From Bacillus sp. SD088 (GTDB lineage: Bacteria; Bacillota; Bacilli; Bacillales; Bacillaceae_C), in NCBI RefSeq assembly GCF_017355205.1, contig NZ_JADIJK010000004.1, positions 186,001 through 250,000 of the forward strand: a stretch of DNA of 64,000 nucleotides. Direction: 5' to 3'. Shown here piece after piece: positions 53,908 through 62,380 of the stretch. The notes under the pieces are model-generated. The model was not told where the DNA came from and searched no databases. It was given only the letters and a program-made list of their open reading frames with translations. How positions within the stretch are numbered: the stretch's first letter is position 1; each line of letters opens with the position of its first letter. Position numbers and translations under genes: made by a program.

Positions 53908-55104
53908 TTATTGTACTGCTTTTAATAATTCTTCTGCTCGATCTGTTCTTTCCCAAGGTAGATCAAGATCAACTCGTCCAAAATGGCCGTATGCGGCAGT
54001 TTGTTTATAAATCGGACGTCTAAGATCTAACATCTTGATGATGCCAGCGGGACGTAAATCAAAATGAGCACGGATCGCGGCAACGAGAGTTTCTTCGGAT
54101 ACGGTGCCTGTTCCAAATGTATCAACAGAGATAGAAACAGGTTGAGCCACTCCAATCGCATATGCTAATTGCACTTCACATTTATCCGCTAGTCCTGCAG
54201 CGACAATATTTTTGGCTACATAACGGGCCGCATAGGCTGCGGAACGATCCACTTTTGTTGGATCTTTCCCCGAGAAAGCTCCTCCTCCATGGCGTGCATA
54301 GCCTCCGTATGTATCGACAATAATTTTTCTTCCTGTTAACCCAGCATCCCCTTGCGGTCCGCCAATCACAAATCGCCCTGTTGGATTAATGAAATACTTT
54401 GTTTCTTCATCCAATAAACCTTCCGGAACAACAGGAGCAATCACACAGTTTTTCATATCTTCTTGAATTTGCGCAAGCTCAATATCTGGGTGATGTTGAG
54501 TCGAAATAACAATCGTATCAATGCGTACGGGATTCCCAGCTTCATCATATTCAACCGTTACTTGAGTTTTCCCATCTGGTCGTAAATAAGGAAGGACTTT
54601 TTCTTTTCTCACTTCTGCTAGTTTTCTTGAAATTCGATGAGCTAATGAGATCGGAAGAGGCATTAATTCTTCCGTTTCGTTGCAGGCAAAACCGAACATC
54701 AATCCTTGATCCCCTGCACCAATCGCTTCGATTTCTGCTTCTGTCATATTTCCTTCTCTAGCTTCCAATGCCGTGTTCACTCCTGAAGCAATATCAGCAG
54801 ATTGTTCATCAATCGCCGTCATCACCGCACAGGTTTCTGCATCAAATCCATATTTCGCACGTGTGTAGCCAATTTCTTTTAATGTCTCTCTTACTATTTT
54901 TGATATATCCACATACGTGGTTGTCGTAATTTCTCCTGCTACTAAAACAAGGCCAGTCGTGACCGAAGTTTCACAGGCTACACGAGCATTAGGATCATCC
55001 GCCAACAGTTCATCTAAAATAGAATCGGAAATTTGATCACAAATTTTGTCTGGATGTCCCTCTGTGACCGATTCCGAAGTAAATAAGCGTCGGTTTTTTG
55101 ACAT
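53908..55104 (-). CDS. metK: S-adenosylmethionine synthetase
   Basis: MetK makes SAM from methionine and ATP. The 398-residue protein has [20 protein letters not shown] with the active-site residues, the signature [12 protein letters not shown], and the P-loop-like [30 protein letters not shown] precedes the ATG. It is under a SAM-I riboswitch with a good promoter. In B. subtilis pckA lies next to it; that gene is absent here. Confidence 0.97.
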   Translation of the reverse strand: MSKNRRLFTSESVTEGHPDKICDQISDSILDELLADDPNARVACETSVTTGLVLVAGEITTTTYVDISKIVRETLKEIGYTRAKYGFDAETCAVMTAIDEQSADIASGVNTALEAREGNMTEAEIEAIGAGDQGLMFGFACNETEELMPLPISLAHRISRKLAEVRKEKVLPYLRPDGKTQVTVEYDEAGNPVRIDTIVISTQHHPDIELAQIQEDMKNCVIAPVVPEGLLDEETKYFINPTGRFVIGGPQGDAGLTGRKIIVDTYGGYARHGGGAFSGKDPTKVDRSAAYAARYVAKNIVAAGLADKCEVQLAYAIGVAQPVSISVDTFGTGTVSEETLVAAIRAHFDLRPAGIIKMLDLRRPIYKQTAAYGHFGRVDLDLPWERTDRAEELLKAVQ

Positions 55105-55214
55105 CTATGTTCCTCCTCCAAAATGATCTCCTAAGAAAAACGAATAACACTTAGAGCTGGATAACATCTATCCATTCCCCAAATCCTAAGGAGATTTTTA
55201 TACTGCTTCTCTCT

Positions 55215-55260
55215 CTAAAAAACGAAAAACCTTTCCCGTATAAAAATAGAGGAAAGGTTA
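55215..55260 (-). terminator. Terminator of the SAM riboswitch
   Basis: On the minus strand AACCTTTCC and GGAAAGGTT pair across a 14-base loop and are followed by TTTTCGTTTTTT. It is the off-state hairpin between the aptamer and metK. Confidence 0.88.
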
Positions 55261-55281
55261 ATTTCTTATCCGAGCCTTTCA

Positions 55282-55403
55282 CTCTTATCGTCCAAGGCCA
55301 TTGCCTTGCACCAGGTTAGCACCTTGCTACGGAAAATCAAGTGATTCGCAGTAGGTTGCTGGGTTTCACAGGGCCTGTTCCCTCCACCATCTCAGGATAA
55401 GAG
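55282..55403 (-). promoter_or_regulatory. SAM-I riboswitch (S-box)
   Basis: The minus strand shows the S-box core: P1 arms CTCTTATC / GATAAGAG, GAGATGGTGGAGGGA, GGCCCTGTGAAACCCAGCAACC, AAGGTGCTAA, and ACCTGGTGCAAG with TTGGACGATAAGAG. SAM binding should promote the terminator at 55215-55260 and lower metK expression. Confidence 0.95.
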
Positions 55404-55420
55404 TATCCGTTCAATGTAAA

Positions 55421-55449
55421 ATCATAACGCAAAATCCGATAAGGGTCAA
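55421..55449 (-). promoter_or_regulatory. Sigma-A promoter of metK
   Basis: On the minus strand TTGACC (55449-55444) and TATGAT (55426-55421) have exactly 17 bases between them, placing the transcription start just ahead of the riboswitch. Confidence 0.85.
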
Positions 55450-55524
55450 GTAAAGTTTTTTTATCCTTGAGGAATTTATTAAACGGAAAACGTCCACTGC
55501 TCATTCACAATGGACGTTTCAAAT

Positions 55525-55767
55525 CTAATTACTGGAGTGTAAGGCAAGTAGCTGATAAGTAATAATCGTTTGATTCTCCTCCCATTCAACCTTTCTGATC
55601 TTGGCAGTGGCTCGGTAGTCACTTTCGATCGTATGCCTTACCTCAATGGGGATATCGATTGGATACAGGCGATATCCAGCTTTTTTTAAAATAAATTGAT
55701 TATCCTGTTGTCTACTCTCTTTTCCTTTTGTGATGATCATTGTATTTAGTTCCAAGGGCATTCCCAT
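55525..55767 (-). CDS. ytmB: YtmB, DUF2584 family protein
   Basis: This small protein of 80 residues, GMPLELNTMIITKGKE at the start and LKKAGYRLYPIDIPIEVRHT in the middle, is a predicted beta-rich domain. It matches the length and position of B. subtilis YtmB next to ytmA. Function unknown. The ATG at 55767 has GGGGGA 6 bases before it. Confidence 0.83.
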   Translation of the reverse strand: MGMPLELNTMIITKGKESRQQDNQFILKKAGYRLYPIDIPIEVRHTIESDYRATAKIRKVEWEENQTIITYQLLALHSSN

Positions 55768-55802
55768 GACAATCCCCCATTTCAAATATTGAATGATTAT
55801 AT

Positions 55803-56606
55803 TTATATTATATCGTGATTACTCTGTTGTTTCATCCAATAGCAAAGATCTTTTACAATTTTCCGATTGATTGCTGGTGGAAAATAATGAGTATAGTGTT
55901 CAAAATACCAGGTTTCCACTTTTTTTTCCAATGTCCGTAGTCTTTTTTCTAAGCGGTGTGCATGATCGATCGTCACATTGTCATCAAGGTTGCCATGAAT
56001 AATTAAAACAGGCGGTTTAATTGCTTCCATTTCATACAGCGGTGTCCGCCATTGATATTCTCTTTGGGAAGTCTTTGGTGAACCACCAATCACCCTTTTC
56101 ATCATCCTTCTCATATCAATCCGCTCTACATAAGTTAAGGCCACATCTGATACGCCTCCCCATGTAACCACTGAGGCAGCATGATCATATTCTAATCCTG
56201 TTAGCAGTGCCATTACACCCCCTCGCGAAAAGCCAAAAATATGAATGCGTTTGGCCAAAACACGGGGATGCCTCTGTAATAACATAAAGCTGGAAAAAGC
56301 GTCATGTCGATCTTCACCCGCAAAATCTTCATTCCCCTCGCCCCCACGGTTTCCTCGGTAAAAAGGGGCAAAAACGATAAAACCTTCTGAAGCAAATTGG
56401 GCAATTCTTGCTGGCCTCACCATCCCAACATTCTTGATCCCGCCCCGTAAATAAAGGAATCCTTCATACTCTCCCGCTTGCTTTGGCTCCGCTAATAGAC
56501 CTTTTACTCTTAGCCCTTCTGACAAATAGGTAACCAAATATAATTTTATTTGCGGATTTGGTGAAGGAAATATTTGTTTTTCCAGGATTTGTCCATCTTG
56601 TCGCAT
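55803..56606 (-). CDS. ytmA: YtmA-like S9-type alpha/beta hydrolase
   Basis: The 267-residue protein looks like the catalytic domain of prolyl oligopeptidase-family enzymes. Catalytic Ser is in FGFSRGGVMAL, Asp in IIHGNLDDNVTID and His in EHYTHYFPP. PFYRGNRGGEG resembles the S9 oxyanion region. It probably cleaves peptides or esters in the cytoplasm. AAGGAGCG precedes the ATG. It is followed by ytmB 36 bases on, likely in one transcript. Confidence 0.87.
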   Translation of the reverse strand: MRQDGQILEKQIFPSPNPQIKLYLVTYLSEGLRVKGLLAEPKQAGEYEGFLYLRGGIKNVGMVRPARIAQFASEGFIVFAPFYRGNRGGEGNEDFAGEDRHDAFSSFMLLQRHPRVLAKRIHIFGFSRGGVMALLTGLEYDHAASVVTWGGVSDVALTYVERIDMRRMMKRVIGGSPKTSQREYQWRTPLYEMEAIKPPVLIIHGNLDDNVTIDHAHRLEKRLRTLEKKVETWYFEHYTHYFPPAINRKIVKDLCYWMKQQSNHDII

Positions 56607-56702
56607 CGATCTTCGCTCCTTATATTTTGCTTTCCTCTAGGCTATCACACAATTTCCTGATTCTCATATAATAATTCTAAATTGGATGCACACAGAACAA
56701 CA

Positions 56703-56836
56703 GCATAAGCGCCCGTTTAGTGGCGTACAAATTTAAAGGTTTCTGACAGAATAAAGGAAACACGGTGAAGACGAACCGATGTTGACTTACGCAATCAGGA
56801 CGTAAATTTGCTAGCCGCTGGACGCTGGAGCTGGAT
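56703..56836. repeat. Dispersed intergenic repeat, family B, copy 2
   Basis: This copy starts GCATAAGCGCCCGTTTAG and ends GGACGCTGGAGCTGGAT. It shares AGGCGTACAAATTT-like ends, GATAAAGGAAACACG-type text (AATAAAGGAAACACGGTGAA) and GATGTTGACTTACGCAATCAGG with 43440-43589, but its inverted repeat has decayed. It lies in the divergent gap between ytmA and ytlA. Confidence 0.78.
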
Positions 56837-56902
56837 GATAACTCTTGAAGTTATCTCCAGGCAGCAATTCTGTAAAATCCTAAGCACCGAGGAGGAAACC
56901 CC

Positions 56903-57901
56903 ATGAAGGCAATGGTGAAATTTGGCTTTGTGATTGTAATGGCTTTTCTAACAGCCTTCGTCTTAACCAGTTGTTCCCAAAAAGATTCGTTAGAAAAAGT
57001 AAAGCTCGCTGAAGTGACTCGCTCTATCTTTTATGCTCCCCAATATGTTGCCCTTGAGAAAGGTTTTTTTGAAGATGAGGGATTGGATGTTGAACTTACA
57101 ACGACTTGGGGTGGAGATAAAACAATGACCACCCTGCTAGCAGATGGGGCGGATATTGCGCTCGTTGGATCTGAAACCTCAATTTATGTAGATGCTCAAG
57201 GAGCTACAGATCCCGTAATTAATTTTGCACAATTAACAAAAACCGACGGCACCTTCCTTGTTTCCCGTGAAGAGATCGATGATTTTGATTGGGAAATGCT
57301 CAAGGGCTCCACTTTCCTTGGACAAAGAAAAGGAGGAATGCCACAAATGGTCGGCGAGTTTGTGCTCAAAAAGCATGAAATTGACCCCCATGCTGATTTA
57401 GAGTTGATTCAGAATATTGATTTTGGCAATATCGCCAACGCTTTTGCCTCAGGCACAGGTGATTTCGTCCAACTTTTTGAACCTACGGCGTCTGTTTTTG
57501 AAGCAGAAGGAAAAGGTCATATCGTCGCTTCTTTTGGCGAAGAATCAGGGCAGGTTCCTTATACCACTTTTATGGCGAAACAAAGCTATATCGATGAAAA
57601 TTCAGAGACTGTCGAAAAATTTGTCCGCGCCATGGATAAAGCGCAAGACTGGGTAGAGAAAGCCACTCCAGAAGAGATTGCGAAGATAGTCGCCCCTTAT
57701 TTTGAAGATGCTGATGTCGACACCTTAGCCATTGTCGTGGAACGTTATCGGAGTCAAGGCTCCTTTGCAACCGATATGAAATTAACCAAAGAAGGTTGGG
57801 AAAATTTACAGGCGATCATGGAAGAAGCGGGAGAACTTCCTGAAAAAGTGGATTATGAAAAGCTTGTCAATACCTCGATTGTCGAGGAAGTTTCAAAATA
57901 A
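56903..57901 (+). CDS. ytlA: ABC transporter substrate-binding lipoprotein (NMT1/SsuA-like)
   Basis: This 332-residue lipoprotein has a signal peptide with the lipobox VLTSC (Cys24). The mature part is NMT1/THI5-like: SIFYAPQYVALEKGFFEDEG, WGGDKTMTTLLADGADIALV, GGMPQMVGEFVLKKH. Such proteins bind sulfonates, thiamine precursors or other small organic molecules for the partner permease and ATPase encoded behind it. GAGGAGG precedes the ATG. It corresponds to B. subtilis YtlA. Confidence 0.88.
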   Translation: MKAMVKFGFVIVMAFLTAFVLTSCSQKDSLEKVKLAEVTRSIFYAPQYVALEKGFFEDEGLDVELTTTWGGDKTMTTLLADGADIALVGSETSIYVDAQGATDPVINFAQLTKTDGTFLVSREEIDDFDWEMLKGSTFLGQRKGGMPQMVGEFVLKKHEIDPHADLELIQNIDFGNIANAFASGTGDFVQLFEPTASVFEAEGKGHIVASFGEESGQVPYTTFMAKQSYIDENSETVEKFVRAMDKAQDWVEKATPEEIAKIVAPYFEDADVDTLAIVVERYRSQGSFATDMKLTKEGWENLQAIMEEAGELPEKVDYEKLVNTSIVEEVSK

Positions 57902-58075
57902 ATTCGAAGCTGTTAGTGCGCAATGTCAAGAGATGTCGCGAAGGTATGCATTTTATGGATAACTTGCGCAAACCAGTTCGAAGTCTCGCATTCCCAGGCT
58001 ATTTAGGGCAGGTTCAGGGGAATGCTGCGCAACTTGCGCATTTCCAATTCGAAGTGGCGCATTTTAAGTCCAAAT
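57902..58075. repeat. Short imperfect repeats between ytlA and ytlC
   Basis: AACTTGCGCA occurs at 57961 and 58031, each followed after 5 bases by GTTCGAAGT or ATTCGAAGT and then CGCATT, giving a 70-base period. A third ATTCGAAGC...GTGCGCA lies at 57901-57922. The region codes for nothing evident and could form hairpins or bind a protein between two genes of one operon. Confidence 0.6.
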
Positions 58076-58115
58076 AATGGCAGGAAATACCATACGTACA
58101 GAAGGAGGCCCGCTC

Positions 58116-58883
58116 ATGAGCTTTATTGAAGTAGAACAAGTCGGTCACCATTATTTTACTCCCTCCACTGCGACGACAGCTTTGGAGGATGTATCTTTTA
58201 CTATTCAAAAAGGAGAGTTTGTTTCTTTTCTCGGACCTAGTGGATGCGGGAAAACGACGATGCTTTCGATTTTGGCTGGCTTGATCACCCCTACATCAGG
58301 GCATATTCGCATCGAACAGCAAGCCCTTGATCAAGATACAAATTTTATTGGCTATATGCTACAGCAGGATTATTTATTTCCCTGGAAAACAATTGAGGAG
58401 AATATCCTACTTGGGTTAAAGATCAATGGCCGATTAAGTTCAGAAACCAAACAAAGTGCACTAAGTTTTTTAAACCAAATTGGCTTAAAAGGCGTCAATC
58501 AGCAAAAACCACAGCAATTATCTGGAGGAATGCGGCAACGAGCGGCTCTCGCTCGAACAATGGCCGTGAATCCAAAGCTTTTACTATTAGATGAACCCTT
58601 TTCCGCATTAGATTATCAAACAAAATTAAAATTAGAAGATTTGGTTGCAGAAATTTTAAAAGCTTATGGAAAAACAGCAATTTTGGTTACCCATGATATA
58701 GGTGAGGCGATTTCCATGAGTGACCGTGTTTTCCTTTTTTCGGGAAGCCCCGGAAAAATCCATCGTATCTTTGATATCCCAAAAGAATTACGAGTGTTAA
58801 AGCCTTTTGATGTAAGAAGTCAAGAAACTTATAATCAGATCTTTCAAACGATATGGAAGGAGTTGGAAGCTCTTGAAAGCTAA
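58116..58883 (+). CDS. ytlC: ABC transporter ATP-binding protein (SsuB/TauB-like)
   Basis: The 255-residue ATPase of an importer has Walker [15 protein letters not shown]-loop [12 protein letters not shown], signature [15 protein letters not shown], Walker [13 protein letters not shown] and H-loop VTHDIGEAI. This sequence style is that of nitrate/sulfonate/taurine transporters. The ATG at 58116 follows AAGGAGG; an upstream in-frame start lacks a site. It overlaps ytlD by 11 bases. Confidence 0.92.
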   Translation: MSFIEVEQVGHHYFTPSTATTALEDVSFTIQKGEFVSFLGPSGCGKTTMLSILAGLITPTSGHIRIEQQALDQDTNFIGYMLQQDYLFPWKTIEENILLGLKINGRLSSETKQSALSFLNQIGLKGVNQQKPQQLSGGMRQRAALARTMAVNPKLLLLDEPFSALDYQTKLKLEDLVAEILKAYGKTAILVTHDIGEAISMSDRVFLFSGSPGKIHRIFDIPKELRVLKPFDVRSQETYNQIFQTIWKELEALES

Positions 58884-59676
58884 TCAGCCTGATCTCCTCC
58901 ATGCCCAATATAAACAAAAGATTTTGAAGGAGAAAAAATGGGTACTCTTTTACCAAATCCTGATCTTCCTCTTGTTTTTTTCATTATGGGAGATCGCTAG
59001 TCGACTGCACTGGATTGATCCGCTCATTTTCAGTTCTCCTACGAAGGTAGCTTCGTTATTAGTCGAAAAAATTATCGACGCTTCCTTGTTTACCCATTTA
59101 GGTGTGACCGTTTTCGAAACAGTGGTGGGATTTATTTTAGGAACAGTACTCGGCACAATACTAGCTGCGATTCTCTGGTGGTCGCCTTTCTTCTCAAAAA
59201 TCTCTGACCCTTATCTCGTGATTTTGAATGCAATGCCGAAAGTGGCGCTTGGTCCGATTCTTATTGTCGGCCTTGGTCCAGGATTTTCCTCGATCATTGC
59301 CATGGGGACACTTGTATCAGTGATTATTACCACGATTGTCATCTATACCTCATTTCGTGGAGTGGATGATCATTATATTAAAGTGTTAAAGACATTCGGC
59401 GCCTCGCGCAAGCAGATTTTTAAAGAAGCGATTTTGCCTGCTTCCTTCCCAACCATTATTTCGACGTTAAAAGTCAATGTGGGGTTATCGTGGGTCGGTG
59501 TCATCGTTGGGGAATACCTTGTTTCCGCAAAGGGTCTTGGCTATATGATCATTTATGGATTTCAAGTGTTTAATTTCACCCTTGTCATGCTTTCGCTCAT
59601 CTTGATCGCCATTTTTGCGACGTTAATGTATAAAGGGGTCGAATGGCTCGAAAGAAAACTGATAAATGAAAAATAG
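58873..59676 (+). CDS. ytlD: ABC transporter permease (SsuC/TauC-like)
   Basis: The 267-residue permease has six hydrophobic segments, starting with [19 protein letters not shown]. The EAA loop that contacts the ATPase reads [20 protein letters not shown], followed by [15 protein letters not shown]. The TTG start overlaps the end of ytlC and uses AAGGAG inside it. With YtlA and YtlC it completes one uptake system, likely for a sulfonate- or pyrimidine-like compound. Confidence 0.9.
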   Translation: MKANQPDLLHAQYKQKILKEKKWVLFYQILIFLLFFSLWEIASRLHWIDPLIFSSPTKVASLLVEKIIDASLFTHLGVTVFETVVGFILGTVLGTILAAILWWSPFFSKISDPYLVILNAMPKVALGPILIVGLGPGFSSIIAMGTLVSVIITTIVIYTSFRGVDDHYIKVLKTFGASRKQIFKEAILPASFPTIISTLKVNVGLSWVGVIVGEYLVSAKGLGYMIIYGFQVFNFTLVMLSLILIAIFATLMYKGVEWLERKLINEK

Positions 59677-59687
59677 CTTTATATCCA

Positions 59688-59724
59688 AAGACGTGGACCC
59701 AATAATCGATCCACGCCTTTTTTA
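59688..59724 (+). terminator. Terminator after ytlD
   Basis: ACGTGGA and TCCACGC pair across a 12-base loop and are followed by TTTTTT, 15 bases past the ytlD stop. It also lies at the end of convergent ytkD. Confidence 0.8.
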
Positions 59725-60198
59725 TTGAATCCCCATATTTTTCAGCTGCTCAAGGGCCAGGGGGACAACCTTGTCCTTCATAATGAAGCTAAATCGATCG
59801 GTATGTAATGGGGTTAAAAGCTCATCGTCTAGCAGTACCGGACCTTTTGTTTCTAAATAATCATCTTTTTTCTCTAATTTGTGAACATCCGCATACATAA
59901 TCGCTTTGACGAAAGGAGTGGAAGAAGGCTCTTGCACTTGATACTCCCCAACATAGGAAAGGGCCGTAATCACTCCACCTGTTTCCTCCCATACCTCTCT
60001 TTTCGCTGCTTCTTCAACCGTTTCCCCATCCTCTAGTTTCCCACCTGGAAATTCTAATCCCCGCTTGGTATGATCTGTCAATAGCCAGTTTCCTTGATAA
60101 CGACAAATCACGAAGACATGCTGCGCTTTTAAAGGGAAAACTTCCCGCTGAAAAACAAGTTTGACTTGAAATCCGTTTTGATCAATAAAATCATACAT
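59722..60198 (-). CDS. ytkD: Nudix hydrolase YtkD
   Basis: The 158-residue protein carries the Nudix box GGKLEDGETVEEAAKREVWEE (GX5EX7REUXEE). It matches B. subtilis YtkD, an (8-oxo-)dGTP/RNA pyrophosphohydrolase, also by length when translation starts at the ATG at 60198 (MYDFIDQNG), 8 bases after GGAGGG. It should clean up oxidised nucleotides; it lies one gene away from dps, another stress gene. Confidence 0.9.
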   Translation of the reverse strand: MYDFIDQNGFQVKLVFQREVFPLKAQHVFVICRYQGNWLLTDHTKRGLEFPGGKLEDGETVEEAAKREVWEETGGVITALSYVGEYQVQEPSSTPFVKAIMYADVHKLEKKDDYLETKGPVLLDDELLTPLHTDRFSFIMKDKVVPLALEQLKNMGIQ

Positions 60199-60305
60199 CC
60201 GCATCCCTCCCCCTTCTACTATAACCGCTGAGAAGAAACAGAGGAAACAATTCCCCTCCACATTACCGATTACAATTCGTTTTTCAGTAATCCTTTACCA
60301 CTTTA

Positions 60306-60662
60306 TCACATCGGGGGACTGTCCCCATTATTGTCCCCATTATTTAAAATCCCGATGCTATCGATATGATCTTTTGTTTCTTGGTCCCCTAATTCGTAGA
60401 TCATTTGATAAATTTGGGTTAAATTTGCGTCATATCTATCATTTGTGGGGTCATTGTGATATTCTACCCAAGGAATATGTGCACGGGCAAAGTCTGCTAT
60501 GCTGTTGGTATAATTGGAATCGAAAATTTGCCGGAGTTTGCTTATTTGCTGTTCTGTGGCATTTATTTTAAACTGCCAAGGTGAGACATTGGGAGCTGAA
60601 AAGATTTCTCCTGCGCCAATGGATATATAATAGGTCTGGCGATCTTGTTGATCCACATTCAT
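60306..60662 (-). CDS. ytkC: Hypothetical protein
   Basis: This 118-residue product (NVDQQDRQTYYISIGAGEIF, then SPWQFKINATEQQISKLRQI, HIPWVEYHNDPTNDRYDANL) has a good GGAGGTAG site. Its place between ytkD and dps corresponds to ytkC in B. subtilis, which is the only reason for the symbol. HNDPTNDRYD is a possible metal-binding or fold motif. The last codons (NNGDNNGDSPPM) are read from a GGGGACTGTCCCC palindrome, so the C-terminus seems replaced. Function unknown. Confidence 0.6.
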   Translation of the reverse strand: MNVDQQDRQTYYISIGAGEIFSAPNVSPWQFKINATEQQISKLRQIFDSNYTNSIADFARAHIPWVEYHNDPTNDRYDANLTQIYQMIYELGDQETKDHIDSIGILNNGDNNGDSPPM

Positions 60663-60855
60663 CTACCTCCAAGTCAATGTAATCCAAAAGTCATCACTTT
60701 TGATGATTATGCATATTTTGCTGCATTCCATCTTATTTTATTCTTAAAGGATTCTAACACATAGGAATGTAGATTAAGGAAAATATACGAAGGCAGGATT
60801 GTTTTTTCAAAAGAAGGGTAAGAAAAAGTAAAAAGCTAAAAGGGAGGTGCTAAGA

Positions 60856-61107
60856 ATGAAACTTGTAGATGAACTATTTGCAATGTACCAAGACAAAATT
60901 ACGGACGAAGAGGATTTAGACATGATCACTTTCGCTGTTCTCGAGCATTATAATAAAAAAGAACTTATGCAAATCGTCCATGACATGAATGAATTTGAAC
61001 TGCAATATTTTATCCGAATGTATCTATTGGAATCCCTCAAAGGGAAAATGGAACAGTCCGAAGTTCATGACCAATATTCTTCTAATCATTCAAAATTTTA
61101 TCACTAA
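60856..61107 (+). CDS. DUF6154-like small protein
   Basis: This 83-residue acidic helical protein starts MKLVDELFAMYQDKITDEED and has ELMQIVHDMNEFELQYFIRM. It resembles a small family of unknown function conserved in Bacillus (DUF6154, assigned from memory). GGGAGGTG lies 7 bases before the ATG at 60856. It is convergent with dps. Confidence 0.72.
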   Translation: MKLVDELFAMYQDKITDEEDLDMITFAVLEHYNKKELMQIVHDMNEFELQYFIRMYLLESLKGKMEQSEVHDQYSSNHSKFYH

Positions 61108-61149
61108 TACATATGAATGAGTTTCTCGCTTCGGGATTGGGCTTCTCAA

Positions 61150-61188
61150 TAAAAAAACTTGGTGCACTATGGCACCAAGTTTTTTATT
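61150..61188. terminator. Bidirectional terminator between the DUF6154-like gene and dps
   Basis: AAAAAACTTGGTGC and GGCACCAAGTTTTTT form a long stem with T-runs on both strands. Confidence 0.9.
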
Positions 61189-61627
61189 TTCCGAGAAAAG
61201 CTCGTAGCATCCAATTATGTTTTTCCAAGCTTGTGTGGATAGCTAGGAACATATCAGATGTGGATTCATCTCCTGCTTTTTCGGCTATTTCCATTCCTTC
61301 GTTTAATTCATCAATTAATATTGTAAAATCATCGACGATTGATTGCACCATTCCATTTGCATCTAAGGTTTCTTCTACTTCTCCGATGCTTGCCATTTGT
61401 AGGACATCTTTTAGCGTGGCAACGGGAGAACCACCAATTGACAGTAATCTTTCCGCCAATTCATCAATATTCTCATCAGCTTCATTATAAAGTTCTTCAA
61501 ATTTCACGTGCAGAGAAAAAAAATGTGGTCCTTTCACATACCAATGATGATTATGTAATTTCGTGTAAAGGACAGTCCAGTTCGCTACTTGTTTATTCAA
61601 CACTTCAATAACTTGTGTGTTTGTCAA
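61184..61627 (-). CDS. dps: Dps/ferritin-like DNA-protecting protein
   Basis: The 147-residue protein has the Dps ferroxidase signature: [20 protein letters not shown] with the histidine ligands, then [20 protein letters not shown] with the Asp and Glu ligands of the intersubunit iron site. Dps dodecamers oxidise and store iron and protect DNA from peroxide. The start is the TTG at 61627, with GGGAGTGA upstream. Regulation by PerR or sigma-B is common in the family, but I saw no clear box here. Confidence 0.92.
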   Translation of the reverse strand: MTNTQVIEVLNKQVANWTVLYTKLHNHHWYVKGPHFFSLHVKFEELYNEADENIDELAERLLSIGGSPVATLKDVLQMASIGEVEETLDANGMVQSIVDDFTILIDELNEGMEIAEKAGDESTSDMFLAIHTSLEKHNWMLRAFLGK

Positions 61628-61756
61628 TATTATCACTCCCTTTAATTATATATACCCGGCTTTCCCGATTTGAAACATGTTTAGATTCCCCTTTTTCCAA
61701 AAAATTATTCCGCCCTATTGTTACATATTTATTCCAAATCACGTATAAAAAGCCAC

Positions 61757-61804
61757 TTGAATTTCGACAAAACTTGCTATATTATTAACCTAACAATCAT
61801 TAGG
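61757..61804 (+). promoter_or_regulatory. Promoter and likely TetR operator
   Basis: TTGAAT (61757-61762) and TATTAT (61780-61785) are 17 bases apart. Immediately after the -10 lies CCTAACAATCATTAGG (61789-61804), an inverted repeat CCTAA-N6-TTAGG, well placed to block transcription. It precedes a TetR-type gene, so autoregulation is likely. Confidence 0.6.
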
Positions 61805-61815
61805 TGGTGCATATT

Positions 61816-62380
61816 TTGACGAAAGATAAAATTTTATCAGCAGCGATCAATCAGTATTCGATGTTTAATTATCATGGAGCTACCATGCAAAAGATCGCAA
61901 AAGAGGTAGGAATCAAGCCGGCTTCTATCTATTTTTTTTACAAAAATAAAGAGGAGCTATTTATTGCTGCTTTCCAAAAATTATTGGAGTCACATTTTGA
62001 ACAAATGAAAATAATATTAGCGGAAGCACAAGACGGGGGAATTGTTGAAATTTTCCACTCTTTATTGTCTGGGACAGTTGCCTATCACAAAAGTCATATG
62101 CAAGAAACCAATGCTTATATTTCCCTTGTGGCTTCACCACCGGCTGAAATGAAACAGTTTCTTCAATACATGGATGTTTGATTCCTTAGTGGAACTTGCA
62201 AAGCGAGATTTTCCCCATTTAACTGAAAAGAAAGCAACCATGCTGACAAAGCAATTTGCGTTACTTATGGACGGGATTTTCTGGGAAATCAATCTTTATG
62301 ATGACGAGACTCTGCAGGAACAAATAAATCAAGCAAATACAATCATGGGAATACTATTGGAGGAACTACAACATGAATAA
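61816..62380 (+). pseudogene. TetR/AcrR family regulator with a frameshift
   Basis: The start is TTG at 61816 after AGGTGGTG. The N-terminal helix-turn-helix is typical: KILSAAINQYSMFNYHGATM, QKIAKEVGIKPASIYFFYKN KEEL. At residue about 121 the frame ends (FLQYMDV, TGA at 62179). The ligand-binding remainder continues in the next frame from 62174 (MFDSLVELAKRDFPHLTEKK to LLEELQHE). An extra four bases in CATGGATGTTT would explain it. Together the two parts give the usual ~190 residues. The regulator is probably inactive, leaving the permease operon unregulated; a sequencing error is the other possibility. Confidence 0.8.

Noticed and set aside
62174-62380. Separate small gene downstream of the TetR N-terminus
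   Set aside because: It reads as the missing ligand-binding end of the TetR protein and has no ribosome binding site of its own; a frameshift explains it better.
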